Origin: Astropecten irregularis | Taxonomy: Eukaryota > Echinodermata > Asteroidea > Paxillosida > Astropectinidae | Length of the DNA stretch: 64,000 nucleotides | Assembly (NCBI GenBank): GCA_963971285.1 | Contig: OZ020265.1 | Coordinates: 4,566,270 to 4,630,269 of the forward strand | Direction: 5' to 3' | Shown: in pieces, positions 51,334 through 64,000 of the stretch | Layout of the letters: each line of letters opens with the position of its first letter | How positions within the stretch are numbered: position 1 is the first letter of the stretch | Position numbers and translations under genes: made by a program | The notes under the pieces: model-generated | Databases searched by the model: none | Told to the model about the DNA's origin: nothing | What the model saw: the letters and a program-made list of their open reading frames with translations, nothing else

Positions 51334-54300
51334 TTCGAAATACTGCGTCATCCGAGCACAGTGAGACGCAACGTGACCTTGAAGCCAATCTTCATCGAGT
51401 ATGTACCAGTACCAGTACCTGTAGTTCTCCTTCAATCAAGATGGCGTACGCTGAGGCTGTTAAGAAGAGAGGCGTTGCCAAGGGGAGATTCACCAGACTC
51501 TGTCGTTCTATCAGTACAGCGATTGAACAGAGTAAGTCGTTACAGTTTGTTGATTTACTTGCAACAAATTTGAAGACGGCATATGAGGGAGTATGCGATA
51601 AGCATGATGATGTAGTCCTGCATGCAGATGATGATGATAGCGCCAACGATAAGTGGATTGCAGAGCTGGATCAGAAATTTGACGATGTTCGAGAGAATGT
51701 CCTCGAATATAAAACCCTTGCGAAGGCCAGTGAAAGCAGTGCGTAACGTGAGCAAGAAAACGAACGTGACAACGAGGCCAGATTGATCTTACTGAATAGA
51801 GCTCGCACTCTACGTCAGGTGCAGGAAGCCGATTTCATCGAACTATGCAAGGGAATTTCCCAATCCATAGAGAGTAACACACTTGAGGCCGTAAAATCTG
51901 GCAGAGCTGACTTGGGACGTGCGATGGAGGAGGTAAAGTCGTCACACATCAACTACGTCACCATATTACCCACCGACCAAGCAGAGGGAGAAAACTCGTG
52001 GTTACAGCTCATCCGTGAATTATATAACCGAACCAGAGATGCGGTTGGAAAATTCATTGGCGATCATACTACCTCATTGCCCCCCACCGAAAAGAAGAAC
52101 AAGTCAGGTGTACACCTTGAGAAGATGCGATTGCCAGTCTTTGAAGGCGACATACGTCAGTACCCCAGATTTCGATCCGACTTCAAAAGGTTCGTTCAGT
52201 CTGAAGCTACAGAGGACCAAGCTGCCTTTATCCTACGCCGTTCCCTGGGGAAGAGGCCGCTGCAGGTGGTCGGGGATACCGATGATGACGTTGACGAGAT
52301 CTGGAAAAGACTGGACGAACGCTACGGAGATCCTATAAAGATGGCCGACACCATCATGCAGGATTTCGAGAAGGTGAAGCCCATCAGAGACGGGGAAGAT
52401 AAGAGGTTTGTGGAATTTGTTGACATCATCGAGAAAAGCTACAACGATCTGACAAAGATGAGCATGGAAAGAGAGATCTCAAACACGAGAGAAGTCGGCG
52501 ATATTGAGAAGAGATTGCCCCCCGCCGTCCGTAGGGAGTGGTCCCGCTCCTTGCATGATTAGAAATCAAACATCGACCGAGCAGACAGATTTCCAGCTCT
52601 ACTTCAGTTTCTGAGAAAGGAGAAAAGGAGCGTCGAGTATGAGATGTCAGACATAAGAAGTTCTCACAGTTCTTCACGAGCCAGCATCAACGCAACACAT
52701 GTGAAGGAGAAGCGTAACTACCCATCAAACCAGAGCACCAAGAAGTGTCTTATTCACGATGCAGGGCAGCACATCACCGCAGAATGCCGTGCATACCTGG
52801 AGAAATCACTGACCGAGAAAGCCCAACTAGTGAAGGAGAAGGGCGCCTGCTTCTGCTGCCTTGCCCGAGGCCACAGAGTGAGTGATTGCCGTAGAAAGAA
52901 AAGGTGTGATCTACGAGGTTGCACTAGACTTCATCACCAGTCCCTGCATGATGATTCCGTGGCGACCAATGATGTGCCCGCAACTGCAACGGTCAACAAC
53001 CACACAGTTGCTTCCTCGCAGAGGACTGATGCATGTCTCCTTCAGCTGATGAAAATACGAGTTGGACCCACTCACATGAATGTACTGTGGGATAGATGTG
53101 CGACGTCATCCCTAGTCACTAACATCGCCGCCAAGGCAGCACGCCTGAGAGGAACCCCAGTGAAGGTATCCATCACCAAGGTGGGCGGAGCAACGGAAGA
53201 GATTGATAGTTTTAGATACTCCATCCCCCTCATCGATAAACAGGGACACAAAGTGCAGATTTATGCCTACGGCATAGACCGTATCACAGCAGACATCGAC
53301 AACATAGACGTGAGAGGTGTGCTGAGTCTATTCAAGAGAATCAGCATCAACGATGTCGAGCGACCCAGAGGCCAGGTGGACTTGCTTATCGGCTACGAAT
53401 ATGCAGGTTTTCACCCAACGAGACTGGAGGCAGTAGACCACCTACTCGTCTTGGAAAACAGATTTGGGAGATGTCTCGGTGGCACCCACCCGAGTGTCAG
53501 AGAAGGTACAAAGACGATGATCACTGCAGCTGCAAGACAAGACAAGACATACAAGATTGATGACTTTCTCCGTCTCGAGAGTATGGGGGTTGAGTGCAGT
53601 CCACGCTGTGGAGGGTGCAGGTGCGGCAAGTGTCCACCAGGTTCTAAAGATTTCACCCTGAAGGAAGAAAGAGAGCTTGCCTTAATTGAAGAGAACATGA
53701 CGTTCCATGGCACCCACTGGGAAGCCGAGTACCCCTGGATCAAGGACCCTGCCAATCTGCCAAACAACAGGCATGTTGCCCTCGCAACATTGAAGGCACT
53801 GGAAAGGAGGCTGAGCCGAGATACCCTCAAAGCCGACGTGTATAACGCACAGATCCATGCTATGCGGAACCGGGACGTAGCACGCGAGGTGACTCAGGAA
53901 GAGATGAACACCTACAAAGGGCCTGTCCACTACATAGCGCATCACGAGGTATTGAAGCCTGAGAGCAAGAGCACCCCTGTGAGAATCGTTTTTAACAGCA
54001 GTGCCAACTACAAAGGTCATGTCCTCAATGATTACTGGGCCAAGGGGCCAGACATGATGAACTCACTCCTTGGAGTGTTGCTGCGCTTCAGAGAACATGA
54101 GGTGGCTTTGGTTGGAGATATCAGAAAGATGTACCACAGCATCCTCACACCCGTGAAAGACCAGCACTGTCACAGATTCCTCTGGCGAGACATGAAGATA
54201 GACCAAGAGCCAAAAACCTACTGCATGAAAGTCGTCAACATGGGAGATAGACCGTCAGCCACTATTGCCACTGTGGCATTGAAGAAGACAGCAGAGCTTG

Positions 54301-56998
54301 GAAAGGAACTACTCCCAGAGGCGACTGCAGAACGTATATGTCGATGACATCGTTGAGTCCGTGGGCACACCAGAAGCAGCCCGTGTCCGCGCTTCTCAAA
54401 TTGACCAGCTCATCAAGCCGGGAAATTTTGCTGTCAAGGGTTGGATCTTCTCAGGATCGCAGAATGGCGTGATAGACCAGGAGTTACCTGATGATGATGT
54501 GAGCGAGAAGGTTCTAGGCGTGACATGGAGCCCGAAGAAGGACGTGATTCACATTACTGCCAAGGTCAGCTTCTCCCCTAAGAAGAAAGCAGGACGAGGA
54601 CCAGGCTCGCCATGTGACAAGCTGCCAGGAGAAGTTCCCGACATTCTAACAAAGAGGATGTGCCTGAGTCAAGTCAATGGCATATATGACCCACTCGGCC
54701 TACTTGCACCTGTTACCATAAGGGCAAAAATCCTTCTGCGAAAGATGTGGGGATTAAAGCTCGACTGGGATGATGTGATGCCTGAAGAGATGAGAAGAGA
54801 GTGGGTTTCGTTCCTTGGAGACCTACGTCAAGCTGCTACTATCTCCTTCAATAGATCTATCAAACCAGATGAGGCTGACCCCGCAGCAAGACCGACTCTT
54901 GTCGTGTTCTCCGACGGCTCTGAACAAGCTTTTGGCGCCGCAGCATACATTCGTTGGCTGTTGAAGGATGGTGGTTATGCCTGTAACCTTGTAGCCAGCA
55001 AGAGTCGCATCGCTCCTGTAGAAGTTGTAAGCATTGTCAGGCTCGAGTTGAGCGGAGCAGTCCTCAACAAGCGACTCGCCTGCTTCATCAAGAAGGAGAT
55101 GAGACTTGAGTTTGAAAGAAAGTTTCACATTGTTGACAGCGAGATCGTGAGATCCATGATACAGAAGCAGAGCTATGGATTCAAGACGTTCGTCGCTACT
55201 CGAATTGGTGAAATACAAGAAGCAAGTGAGCCCAAAGACTGGTGGTGGTGTAGAGGTGAAGTGAATGTAGCAGATTTCATCACCAGAGGCAAGTCTCCAT
55301 CGGAGATCGGTCCAAAGAGCATTTGGCAGCAGGGACCAGAATTTCTGCAGCAACCTATCGAGCAATGGCCAATCAAGCAGACCTGTACAGAATCTAACCT
55401 TCCCGAGAGAAACAAAGTGGTGATGGTTACTGCAGCAGAAGAGGTCGACACTCTGGCTGATAGAATCGACATCAATAGATTCAGTAGTTATGAGAAGCTC
55501 CTGAAAGTCACGGCCAGAGTCCTCGCGATGTATAGCGATCGAAACTTCAAGGGAGCTGTTAAGGTTCTCACAGCAGACGACATCGAGCGAGCTGAGCTGT
55601 TCTGGATAAAAAAGTGCCAAGAACCATTGATGAAGACTTTGAGAGGAGACAAGAAAGTCTTCAATAGATGTTACGCCAAATTGGGTCCGAAGATTAGAGA
55701 TGACGGAGTCATTGTTGTGGGAGCACGTGCTGAGAGGCATGTGCATTTCAGTTACAACAAGCAGGAGGTACCACTCCTCCCTTATCATCATCGGTTCTCC
55801 AAGCTGTACGCGATGTATGTCCACAACGAGGGGCATCCTGGAAACCAGACTACCGTATCCAAAGTCCGTTCCAAATATTGGATTGTCAACCTATACAAGA
55901 TGGTAAAGAGTGTACGACACAACTGTGTACCGTGCAGACGGCAAGAACGTGACATGGCCGGACAGCAGATGGGACAGCTACCAGTAGAGCGACTTAAGCC
56001 TTCTCCACCCTGGAGCTACGTTGGAGTAGATTTGTTCGGGCCGTACACAATTCGGGGTGAGGTGAACAAGAGAGCCAGAGGCAAAGCATATGGAGTGATT
56101 TTCAACTGCTTCACAACCCGAGCTGTACATTTAGATCTTGCTGTTGATTACAGTACCAGTGGTTTTCTGCAGGTATTTAGGAGATTCGTAGCCCTCAGAG
56201 GATATCCCAGCCAGATGTACAGTGATGGAGGTAGTCAGTTGGTTGCTGCTTCCAAGGAGCTGAATAAAGCTATGGAGGGTTGGGATTTCGAGAGTCTACG
56301 AGAGTTTGGAGTCACAAAGGGTATGACGTGGAAGTTCTCCACTGCAGACTCACCCTGGCAGAACGGGGTGACTGAGATCCTCATCAAAGGAGTCAAGAAG
56401 GCCATATGTCATGCAATTGGCGATCAGATCCTGGAGTTCCATGAGCTGCAGACTGTCTTCTTCGAGGCAGCTAACTTGATCAACGAGAGGCCCATCGGAC
56501 GACATCCCACAGATCCAGAAGATGGAACCTACCTTTGTCCGAACGACATGCTTCTTGGACGAGCTACAGGTAGAGTGCCAAGTGGACCTTGGAGAGACAC
56601 CAACAATCCTCGGCACCGCGTTGAATTCATTCAGAACATCATCAAGTCCTTTTGGTTCAAGTGGACGAGAGACTACTTCCCATCGTTGATCATCCGACAG
56701 AAGTGGCATCACGAGAAGAGGAACATGAAGCAGGGAGACGTCGTGTTGGTCCAAGACTCCAATACTGTTCGTGGCGACTGGCGTATGGGTCTCATCGATG
56801 AGGTGTACCCTGGCGAGAAGGGCAACGTGAGGAATGTCCAGGTGAAGCTCAAGAACGTGGATAAGCATGACCCAGGCCAGAGGGCTAAGTACACCACCAT
56901 CCGACGGGCTGTTCAGAGACTCATAGTCTTAGTGCCAGTGGACCATGCAGATGAAGACTAGGTCAAGTTTCTTTGGATTTGAACTTTGGTGGGCGGAG

Positions 56999-57704
56999 TG
57001 TAAGGTTTAGAGATAAACTTATTTTCCTGTGTATAGTACACAGCGCCCTCTCTTGTTAGATATGTGTTAGATGTCTTGAAGTCTAGTTCCTGTTTCACCA
57101 GTGGATAGTTTAGTGTAATACGGTAAAGGTACCTGACCTTTATAATTTTACATGACAATTGCACACATTGCACATTGGAGAGAAAGTTTCTGAGTTTCAT
57201 TGAGAACTTTCATTATTCTCGTCATTAATAGTTAGAGTTTGGATTTGCAGATTATTAGAGAGAATAACAATGATCTAGAGACTGCATATTTCTTGCTTCT
57301 GACTGAGTGAGACTAAAGATTCCTGTGATTTTCTATAAAACCGGACGCAGAACAGTGTGAGTTAAGATTTGATATGATCTTTCTTTGTTTAAAGGTTTAT
57401 TGCCAGATCATCGATTTGCATTTAATCCATGCTTATTTTGAGGCTTCTTATTATAATAGTTGGATTATAAGATGATATTTTAATAGTTGCTTGATATTAG
57501 GTATGCTGCATTTGGCATGCATACTCGTGTTTCGATTTACTGTTGTTTCAATTACCGGGTTCTTAGTGTTATATTGTACTCATTATTGCATTATTTGTTT
57601 TGATTTTCCATAGATTTCGAACCCGTTATACTCATCATACTTGAAGTAGATTAAAGGAGTTTGAAAACATTCTGAAGTTCGTGAGACACAGGCTCGTCTT
57701 TACA
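56999..57704 (+). repeat. BEL-2 3' LTR
   Basis: 706 bases, over 99% identical to the 5' LTR. It follows a purine-rich GGTGGGCGGAG tract. Confidence 0.92.
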
Positions 57705-58249
57705 GTTTACAACGGGCGATCGACTTCATCAGGATGGATAATGATATGAAGAACGCTTTCCAAGAACAGTAAGTCTGACAGTAAAACCAGAACCGAACAA
57801 CAGCTCACATTTTGTGTGTTTCCGTTGACCCCGAAAAACTCAGAATGATCAGTCGCCATTTTGTTCGCGCGGATCAAGACAACACTTCTTACGGCTAGAT
57901 TTTGATGACGTTGTAGCCGTAGCTCTAGCTGTAGACAGCATTTCGGATAGACTGGTTTCCGTCCCAATACATAAAATATATTTGAGTGACGATAGACGTC
58001 AGGAGACTACTGTAGGGAACGGGAAACAGTCTACATTTCGGACAGCGCTNNNNNNNNNNNNNNNNNNNNNNNNNNNNNNNNNNNNNNNNNNNNNNNNNNN
58101 NNNNNNNNNNNNNNNNNNNNNNNNNNNNNNNNNNNNNNNNNNNNNNNNNNNNNNNNNNNNNNNNNNNNNNNNNNNNNNNNNNNNNNNNNNNNNNNNNNNN
58201 NNNNNNNNNNNNNNNNNNNNNNNNNNNNNNNNNNNNNNNNNNNNNNNNN
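57705..58249. other. non-satellite sequence and assembly gap
   Basis: About 345 bases (57705-58049) match neither BEL-2 nor the macrosatellite and hold no recognisable gene. A run of N of about 200 follows before the satellite resumes within a unit. The gap and the missing target duplication suggest an uncertain join. Confidence 0.85.
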
Positions 58250-61200
58250 GGCCCAGCAAATGATTTTATAAAAAAGATTTTGAGGGTATACAAAATATTA
58301 ATGAGCTAAAATTTCGGCCGTTTAAAAAATTACTTATACCTGACGAGTGGCACAACAAGAAAAATATTAAGTACGTCTTAAAGAAGTATGTGGCGTGGGA
58401 TTCTGAGTCGCGTGCAGCGGGTTCGAGCCTGATGGCTCGAACCCGGTGCACGCGACTCAGAATCCCATGCCCGAGCCTGATGGCTCGAACCCGGTGCACG
58501 CGACTCAGAATCCCACGCCCTAACCACTTGGCCAGAACGAACATCTTGACGAAAGAAGTGAAATTGGAGTGAAGTGATTGTCAATGTCCTGCTCACCGAA
58601 AATCAATCGAGCATGTCCAGTACACTCTGAATGACAAAGCCTTTTGGGGGTGCACCCCAGTAAATAATTTCCCATAGGCTCCCGTGCTAAATGGCCATTT
58701 TCAAACAAATATTAAAAATACTCAGAAGTTTCTCATACAATAAAGCGATACACCAAAAAGACAACAACAAAAACATATGAACGCGAATGCAAATACCATA
58801 ACGAGGGACTTAAAAGGGGGAAAGCAGAACACTGATAACATAGGCCTAACGATGAATGTTAGGCAAGGAGAAGGGAAAAAGACCAGTGGCCGATATTCCT
58901 GGCTCTTTGGGGATCGTTGCTGGGGCTCGGGTCCGCCGCTGGGCGGGGACCGCTCGCTGCTTTATGCATTGATTTGACCCGTTTGGAGGTTGGTTTGGGC
59001 TTCGGCGGTGGTCGCGGGGCGTTGGTGAGGTTGGCCCCAGGTAGAATGAGAGACTATTATGCAAAAGAGAGAGAAGCCAATATCGTAACCAGGGACTGTT
59101 ACATAGTATAAAGGAGGAATACTAGAAACTACAACAACGATTACCTGGGGGCATGGGTGTCGATCCCAGGGTGGTGGTGGTGTGGGGGGGGGGGGGGTAT
59201 ATCCCCCAATATTTGAGGTGGGGGATGGCGTGTATTATCCCCCCCCAATATTTCTAGGTTTAATGTCACTCAAAAAAAGTACCCATCCACTACATGCCAA
59301 AGTAGACCGACTTGAGGACCTGATTTCATCCAAACAGCTCAAAGTGGAAAGTACAAACGCTGGTGACCGAGTTCCATCCATATTCTCTACATTCTCTATC
59401 CCCCCCCCCATATTTCGAGGTTTAATGTAACTCAAAAAAAGTACCCATCCACTACATGCCAAAGTAGACCGACTTGAGGACCTGATTTCATCAAAACAGC
59501 TCAAAGTGGAAAGTACAAACTCTGGTGACCGAGTTCCATCCATATTCTCTACATTCTCTACCCCCCCCCCCATATTTCGAGGTTTAATGTAACTCAAACA
59601 AAGTACCCATCCACTACATGCCAAAGTAGACCGACTTGAGGACCTGATTTCATCCAAACAGCTCAAAGTGGAAAGTACAAACTCTGGTGACCGAGTTCCA
59701 TCCATATTCTCTACAAGACTTCCTATGTAGGGCCCAGCAAATGATTTTATAAAAAAGATTTTGAGGGTATACAAAATATTAATGAGCTAAAATTTCGGCC
59801 GTTTAAAAAATTACTTATACCTGACGAGTGGCACAACAAGAAAAATATTAAGTTCGTCTTAAAGAAGTATGTGGCGTGGGATTCTGAGTCGCGTGCACCG
59901 GGTTCGAGCCTGATGGCTCGAACCCGGTGCACGCGACTCAGAATCCCATGCCCGAGCCTCAGGGCTCGAACCCGGTGCACGCGACTCAGAATCCCACGCC
60001 CAAACCACTTGGCCAGAACGAACATCTTGACGAAAGAAGTGAAATTGGAGTGAAGTGATTGTCAATGTCCTGCTCACCGAAAATCAATCGAGCATGTCCA
60101 GTACACTCTGAATGACAAAGCCTTTTGGGGTGCACCCCAGTAAATAATTTCCCATAGGCTCCCGTGCTAAATGGCCATTTTCAAACAAATATTAAAAATA
60201 CTCAGAAGTTTCTTATACAATCAAGCGATACACCAAAAAGACAAAAAAAACAAAACAAAGATGAACGCGAGTGCAAATACCATAACGAGGGACTTAAAAG
60301 GGGGAAAGCAGAACACTGATAACATAGGCCTAACGATGAATGCTATGCAAGGAGAAGGGAAAAAGACCAGGGGCCGATAATGCTGGCGCTTTGCGGATCG
60401 TCACTGGGGCTCGGGTCCGCCGCTGGGCGAGGACCGGTCGCTGCTTTATATGCATTGATTTGACCCGTTTGGAGGTGGGTTTGGGCTTCGGCGGTGGTCG
60501 CGGGGGCGTTGGTGAGGTTGGCCCCAGTTAGAATGAGAGACTATTATGCAAAAGAGAGAGAAGCCAATATCGTAACCAGGGACTGTTACATAGTATAAAG
60601 GAGGAATACTAGAAACTACAACAACGATTACCTGGGGGCATGGGTGTCGATCCCAGTGTGGTGGTGGTGGTAGGGGGGGGGGGGTATATCCCCCAATATT
60701 TTAGGTGGGGGATGGCGTGTAATATCCCCCCCCCCCAATATTTCTAGGTTTAATGTCACTCAAAAAAAGTACCCATCCACTACATGCCAAAGTAGACCGA
60801 CTTGAGGACCTGATTTCATCCAAACAGCTCAAAGTGGAAAGTACAAACTCTGGTGACCGAGTTCCATCCATATTCTCTACAAGACTTCCTATGTAGGGCC
60901 CAGCAAATTATTTTATAAAAAAGATTTTGAGGGTATACAAAATATTAATGAGCTAAAATTGCGGCCGTTTATAAAATTACTTATACCTGACGAGTGGCAC
61001 AACAAGAAAAATATTAAGTTCGTCTAAAAGAAGTATGTGGCGTGGGATTCTGAGTCGCGTGCACCGGGTTCGAGCCTGATGGCTCGAACCCGGTGCACGC
61101 GACTCAGAATCCCATGCCCGAGCCTCAGGGCTCGAACCCGGTGCACGCGACTCAGAATCCCACGCCCAAACCACTTGGCCAGAACGAACATCTTGACGAA

Positions 61201-64000
61201 AGAAGTGAAATTGGAGTGAAGTGATTGTCAATGTCCTGCTCACCGAAAATCAATCGAGCATGTCCAGTACACTCTGAATGACAAAGCCTTTTGGGGTGCA
61301 CCCCAGTAAATAATTTCCCATAGGCTCCCGTGCTAAATGGCCATTTTCAAACAAATATTAAAAATACTCAGAAGTTTCTTATACAATCAAGCGATACACC
61401 AAAAAGACAAAAAAACAAAACAAAGATGAACGCGAGTGCAAATACCATAACGAGGGACTTAAAAGGGGGAAAGCAGAACACTGATAACATAGGCCTAACG
61501 ATGAATGCTATGCAAGGAGAAGGGAAAAAGACCAGGGGCCGATAATGCTGGCGCTTTGCGGATCGTCACTGGGGCTCGGGTCCGCCGCTGGGCGAGGACC
61601 GGTCGCTGCTTTATATGCATTGATTTGAACCGTTTGGAGGTGGGTTTGGGCTTCGGCGGTGGTCGCGGGGCGTTGGTGAGGTTGGCCCCAGTTAGAATGA
61701 GAGACTATTATGCAAAAGAGAGAGAAGCCAATATCGTAACCAGGGACTGTTACATAGTATAAAGGAGGAATACTAGAAACTACAACAACGATTACCTGGG
61801 GGCATGGGTGTCGATCCCAGTGTGGTGGTGGTGGTAGGGGGGGGGGGGTATATCCCCCAATATTTTAGGTGGGGGATGGCGTGTAATATCCCCCCCCCCC
61901 AATATTTCTAGGTTTAATGTCACTCAAAAAAAGTACCCATCCACTACATGCCAAAGTAGACCGACTTGAGGACCTGATTTCATCCAAACAGCTCAAAGTG
62001 GAAAGTACAAACTCTGGTGACCGAGTTCCATCCATATTCTCTACAAGACTTCCTATGTAGGGCCCAGCAAATTATTTTATAAAAAAGATTTTGAGGGTAT
62101 ACAAAATATTAATGAGCTAAAATTGCGGCCGTTTATAAAATTACTTATACCTGACGAGTGGCACAACAACAAAAATATTAAGTACGTCTTAAAGAAGTAT
62201 GTGGCGTGTGATTCTGAGTCGCGTGCAGCGGGTTCGAGCCTGATGACTCGAACCCGGTGCACGCGACTCAGAATCCCATGCCCGAGCCTCAGGGCTCGAA
62301 CCCGGTTCACGCGACTCAGAATCCCACGCCCTAACCACTTGGCCAGAACGAACATCTTGACGAAAGAAGTGAAATTGGAGTGAAGTGATTGTCAATGTCC
62401 TGCTCACCGAAAATCAGTCGAGCATGTCTAGTACACTCTGAATGACAAAGCCTTTTGGGGTGCACCCCAGTGAATAATTTCCCATAGGCTCCCATGATAA
62501 ATGGCCATTTTCAAACAAATATTAAAAATACTCAGAAGTTTCTCATACAATCAAGCGATACACCAAAAATACAAAAAAAAACAAAGATGAACGCGAGTGC
62601 AAATACCATAACGAGGGACTTAAAAGGGGGAAAGCAGAACACTGATAACATAGGCCTAACGATGAATGCTATGCAAGGAGAAGGGAAAAAGACCAGGGGC
62701 CGATAATGCTGGCGCTTTGCGGGCTCGGGTCCGCCGCTGGGCGAGGACCGGTCGCTGCTTTATATGCATTGATTTGACCCGTTTGGAGGTGGGTTTGGGC
62801 TTCGGCGGTGGTCGCGGGGCGTTGGTGAGGTTGGCCCCAGGTAGAATGAGAGACTATTATGCAAAAGAGAGAGAAGCCAATATCGTAACCAGGGACTGCT
62901 ACATAGTATAAATGAGGAATACTAGAAACTACAACAACGATTACCTGGGGGCATGGGTGTCGATCCCGGGGTGGTGGTGGTGGTTGGGGGGGGGGGGGTA
63001 TATTCCCCAATATTTGAGGTGGGGGATGGCGTGTATTATCCCCCCCCCCCAAATATTTCGAGGTTTAATGTCACTCCAAAAAAGTACCCATCCACTACAT
63101 GCCAAAGTAGACCGACTTGAGGACCTGATTTCACCCAAACAGCTCAAAGTGGAAAGTACAAACTCTGGTGACCGAGTTCCATCCATATTCTCTACAAGAC
63201 TTCCTATGTAGGGCCCAGCAAATGATTTTATAAAAAGGATTTTGAGGGTACACAAAATATTAATGAGCTTAAATTGCGGCCGTTTATAAAATTACTTATA
63301 CCTGACGAGTGGCACAACAACAAAAATATTAAGTACGTCTTAAAGAAGTATGTGGCGTGGGATTCTGAGTCGCGTGCACCTGGTTCGACCCTGATGGCTC
63401 GAACCCGGTGCACGCGACTCAGAATCCCATGCCCGAGCCTGATGGCTCGAACCCGGTGCACGCGACTCAGAATCCCATGCCCGAGCCTGATGGCTCGAAC
63501 CCGGTGCACGCGACTCAGAATCCCATGCCCGAGCCTCAGGGCTCGAACCCGGTGCACGCGACTCAGAATCCCACGCCCTAACCACTTGGCCAGAACGAAC
63601 ATCTTGACGAAAGAAGTGAAATTGGAGTGAAGTGATTGTCAATGTCCTGCTCACCGAAAATCAATCGAGCATGTCCAGTACACTCTGAATGACAAAGCCT
63701 TTTGGGGTGCACCCCAGTAAATAATTTCCCATAGGCTCCCGTGCTAAATGGCCATTTTCAAACAAATATTAAAAATACTCAGAAGTTTCTCATACAATCA
63801 AGCGATACACCAAAAAGACAACAACAAAAAACATATGAACGCGAGTGCAAATACCATAACGAGGGACTTAAAAGGGGGAAAGCAGAACACTGATAACATA
63901 GGCCTAACGATGAATGTTAGGCAAGGAGAAGGGAAAAAGACCAGGGGCCGATAATGCTGGCGCTTTGCGGATCGTCGCTGGGGCTCGGGTCCGCCGCTGG
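58250..64000 (+). repeat. macrosatellite, right block (about 4.5 units, runs off the window)
   Basis: Unit starts at 59044, 60530, 61694 and 62844 give lengths of 1486, 1164 and 1150 bases. The long unit has three copies of the CCAAAGTAGACCGACTTGAG subrepeat. The unit crossing 63.4 kb carries the longest run of 48-base SINE duplications. Units 60530 and 61694 are nearly identical, suggesting recent duplication. Confidence 0.88.

Larger units (their letters stand above)
50628..57704 (+). mobile_element. BEL/Pao LTR retrotransposon BEL-2, broken coding region
   Basis: Two 706-base LTRs starting TGTAAGG and ending TTTACA bound a 7.08 kb element. They differ at about six positions (under 1%), so it is young but older than BEL-1. 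Parts are gag with a CCHC knuckle near 52.85 kb, protease (about 53.1 kb), BEL-type reverse transcriptase (about 53.9-54.4 kb), RNase H (about 54.9-55.3 kb), and integrase with an HHCC-like head and core (about 55.8-56.9 kb). The coding region is broken at about two or three places. The left flank is macrosatellite and the right flank is not, and the flanking pentamers (CTAAC, GTTTA) do not match. Confidence 0.92.

Noticed and set aside
54823-55836. 337-residue minus-strand frame opposite BEL-2
   Set aside because: It is a shadow of the RNase H to integrase region of the plus-strand element and shows no domain of its own.

Overview
This is a window from an animal nuclear genome. It has spliced genes with GT-AG introns, SRCR and HYR domains, an adhesion-type GPCR, a VHR-like phosphatase and many transposons. 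BEL/Pao elements, a Polinton-type element, tRNA-derived SINEs and SRCR-rich receptors together suggest a marine invertebrate deuterostome (echinoderm, hemichordate or cephalochordate). The species cannot be fixed from the sequence alone.

Layout. (1) About 1-7.5 kb, + strand: tRNA-derived SINEs, a Penelope-like scrap beside a perfect 47-base-arm palindrome, then a complete four-exon dual-specificity phosphatase of the DUSP3/VHR type. (2) About 7.5-10.6 kb: intergenic, with SINE, MITE and LINE remains. (3) About 10.6-36.7 kb, - strand: one large receptor gene. About 22 exons can be placed by splice sites, nearly all in matching phase. Their order is eight SRCR domains, two HYR domains, a hormone-receptor-like (HRM) segment, a GAIN domain, a GPS motif without the usual cleavage tripeptide, a seven-helix membrane domain and a short acidic tail. 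The introns hold a very young BEL/Pao retrotransposon (19137-25493, 5-base target duplication), a solo LTR, many TTAA-flanked MITEs and several other terminal-inverted-repeat elements. (4) About 36.9-39.4 kb, - strand: a decayed non-LTR retrotransposon just upstream of the first SRCR exon. (5) About 40.7-47.3 kb: an AT-rich, broken Polinton/Maverick-type fossil with integrase, a capsid-like protein and membrane proteins. It carries two blocks of a 31-base repeat built on the palindrome GGAAAGACGTCTTTCC; one block is a complete foldback-type element with 29-base inverted ends and TA flanks. (6) About 47.5-64 kb: a macrosatellite with 1.15-1.5 kb units, each containing a tRNA-derived SINE. It is interrupted by a second BEL/Pao element (50628-57704) and a run of N (about 58050-58249).

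The receptor would sit in the plasma membrane with a long adhesive ectodomain. The phosphatase is a separate cytosolic or nuclear enzyme, and nothing in the sequence links the two. Everything from 40.3 kb to the end is mobile or satellite DNA with no recognisable host gene.
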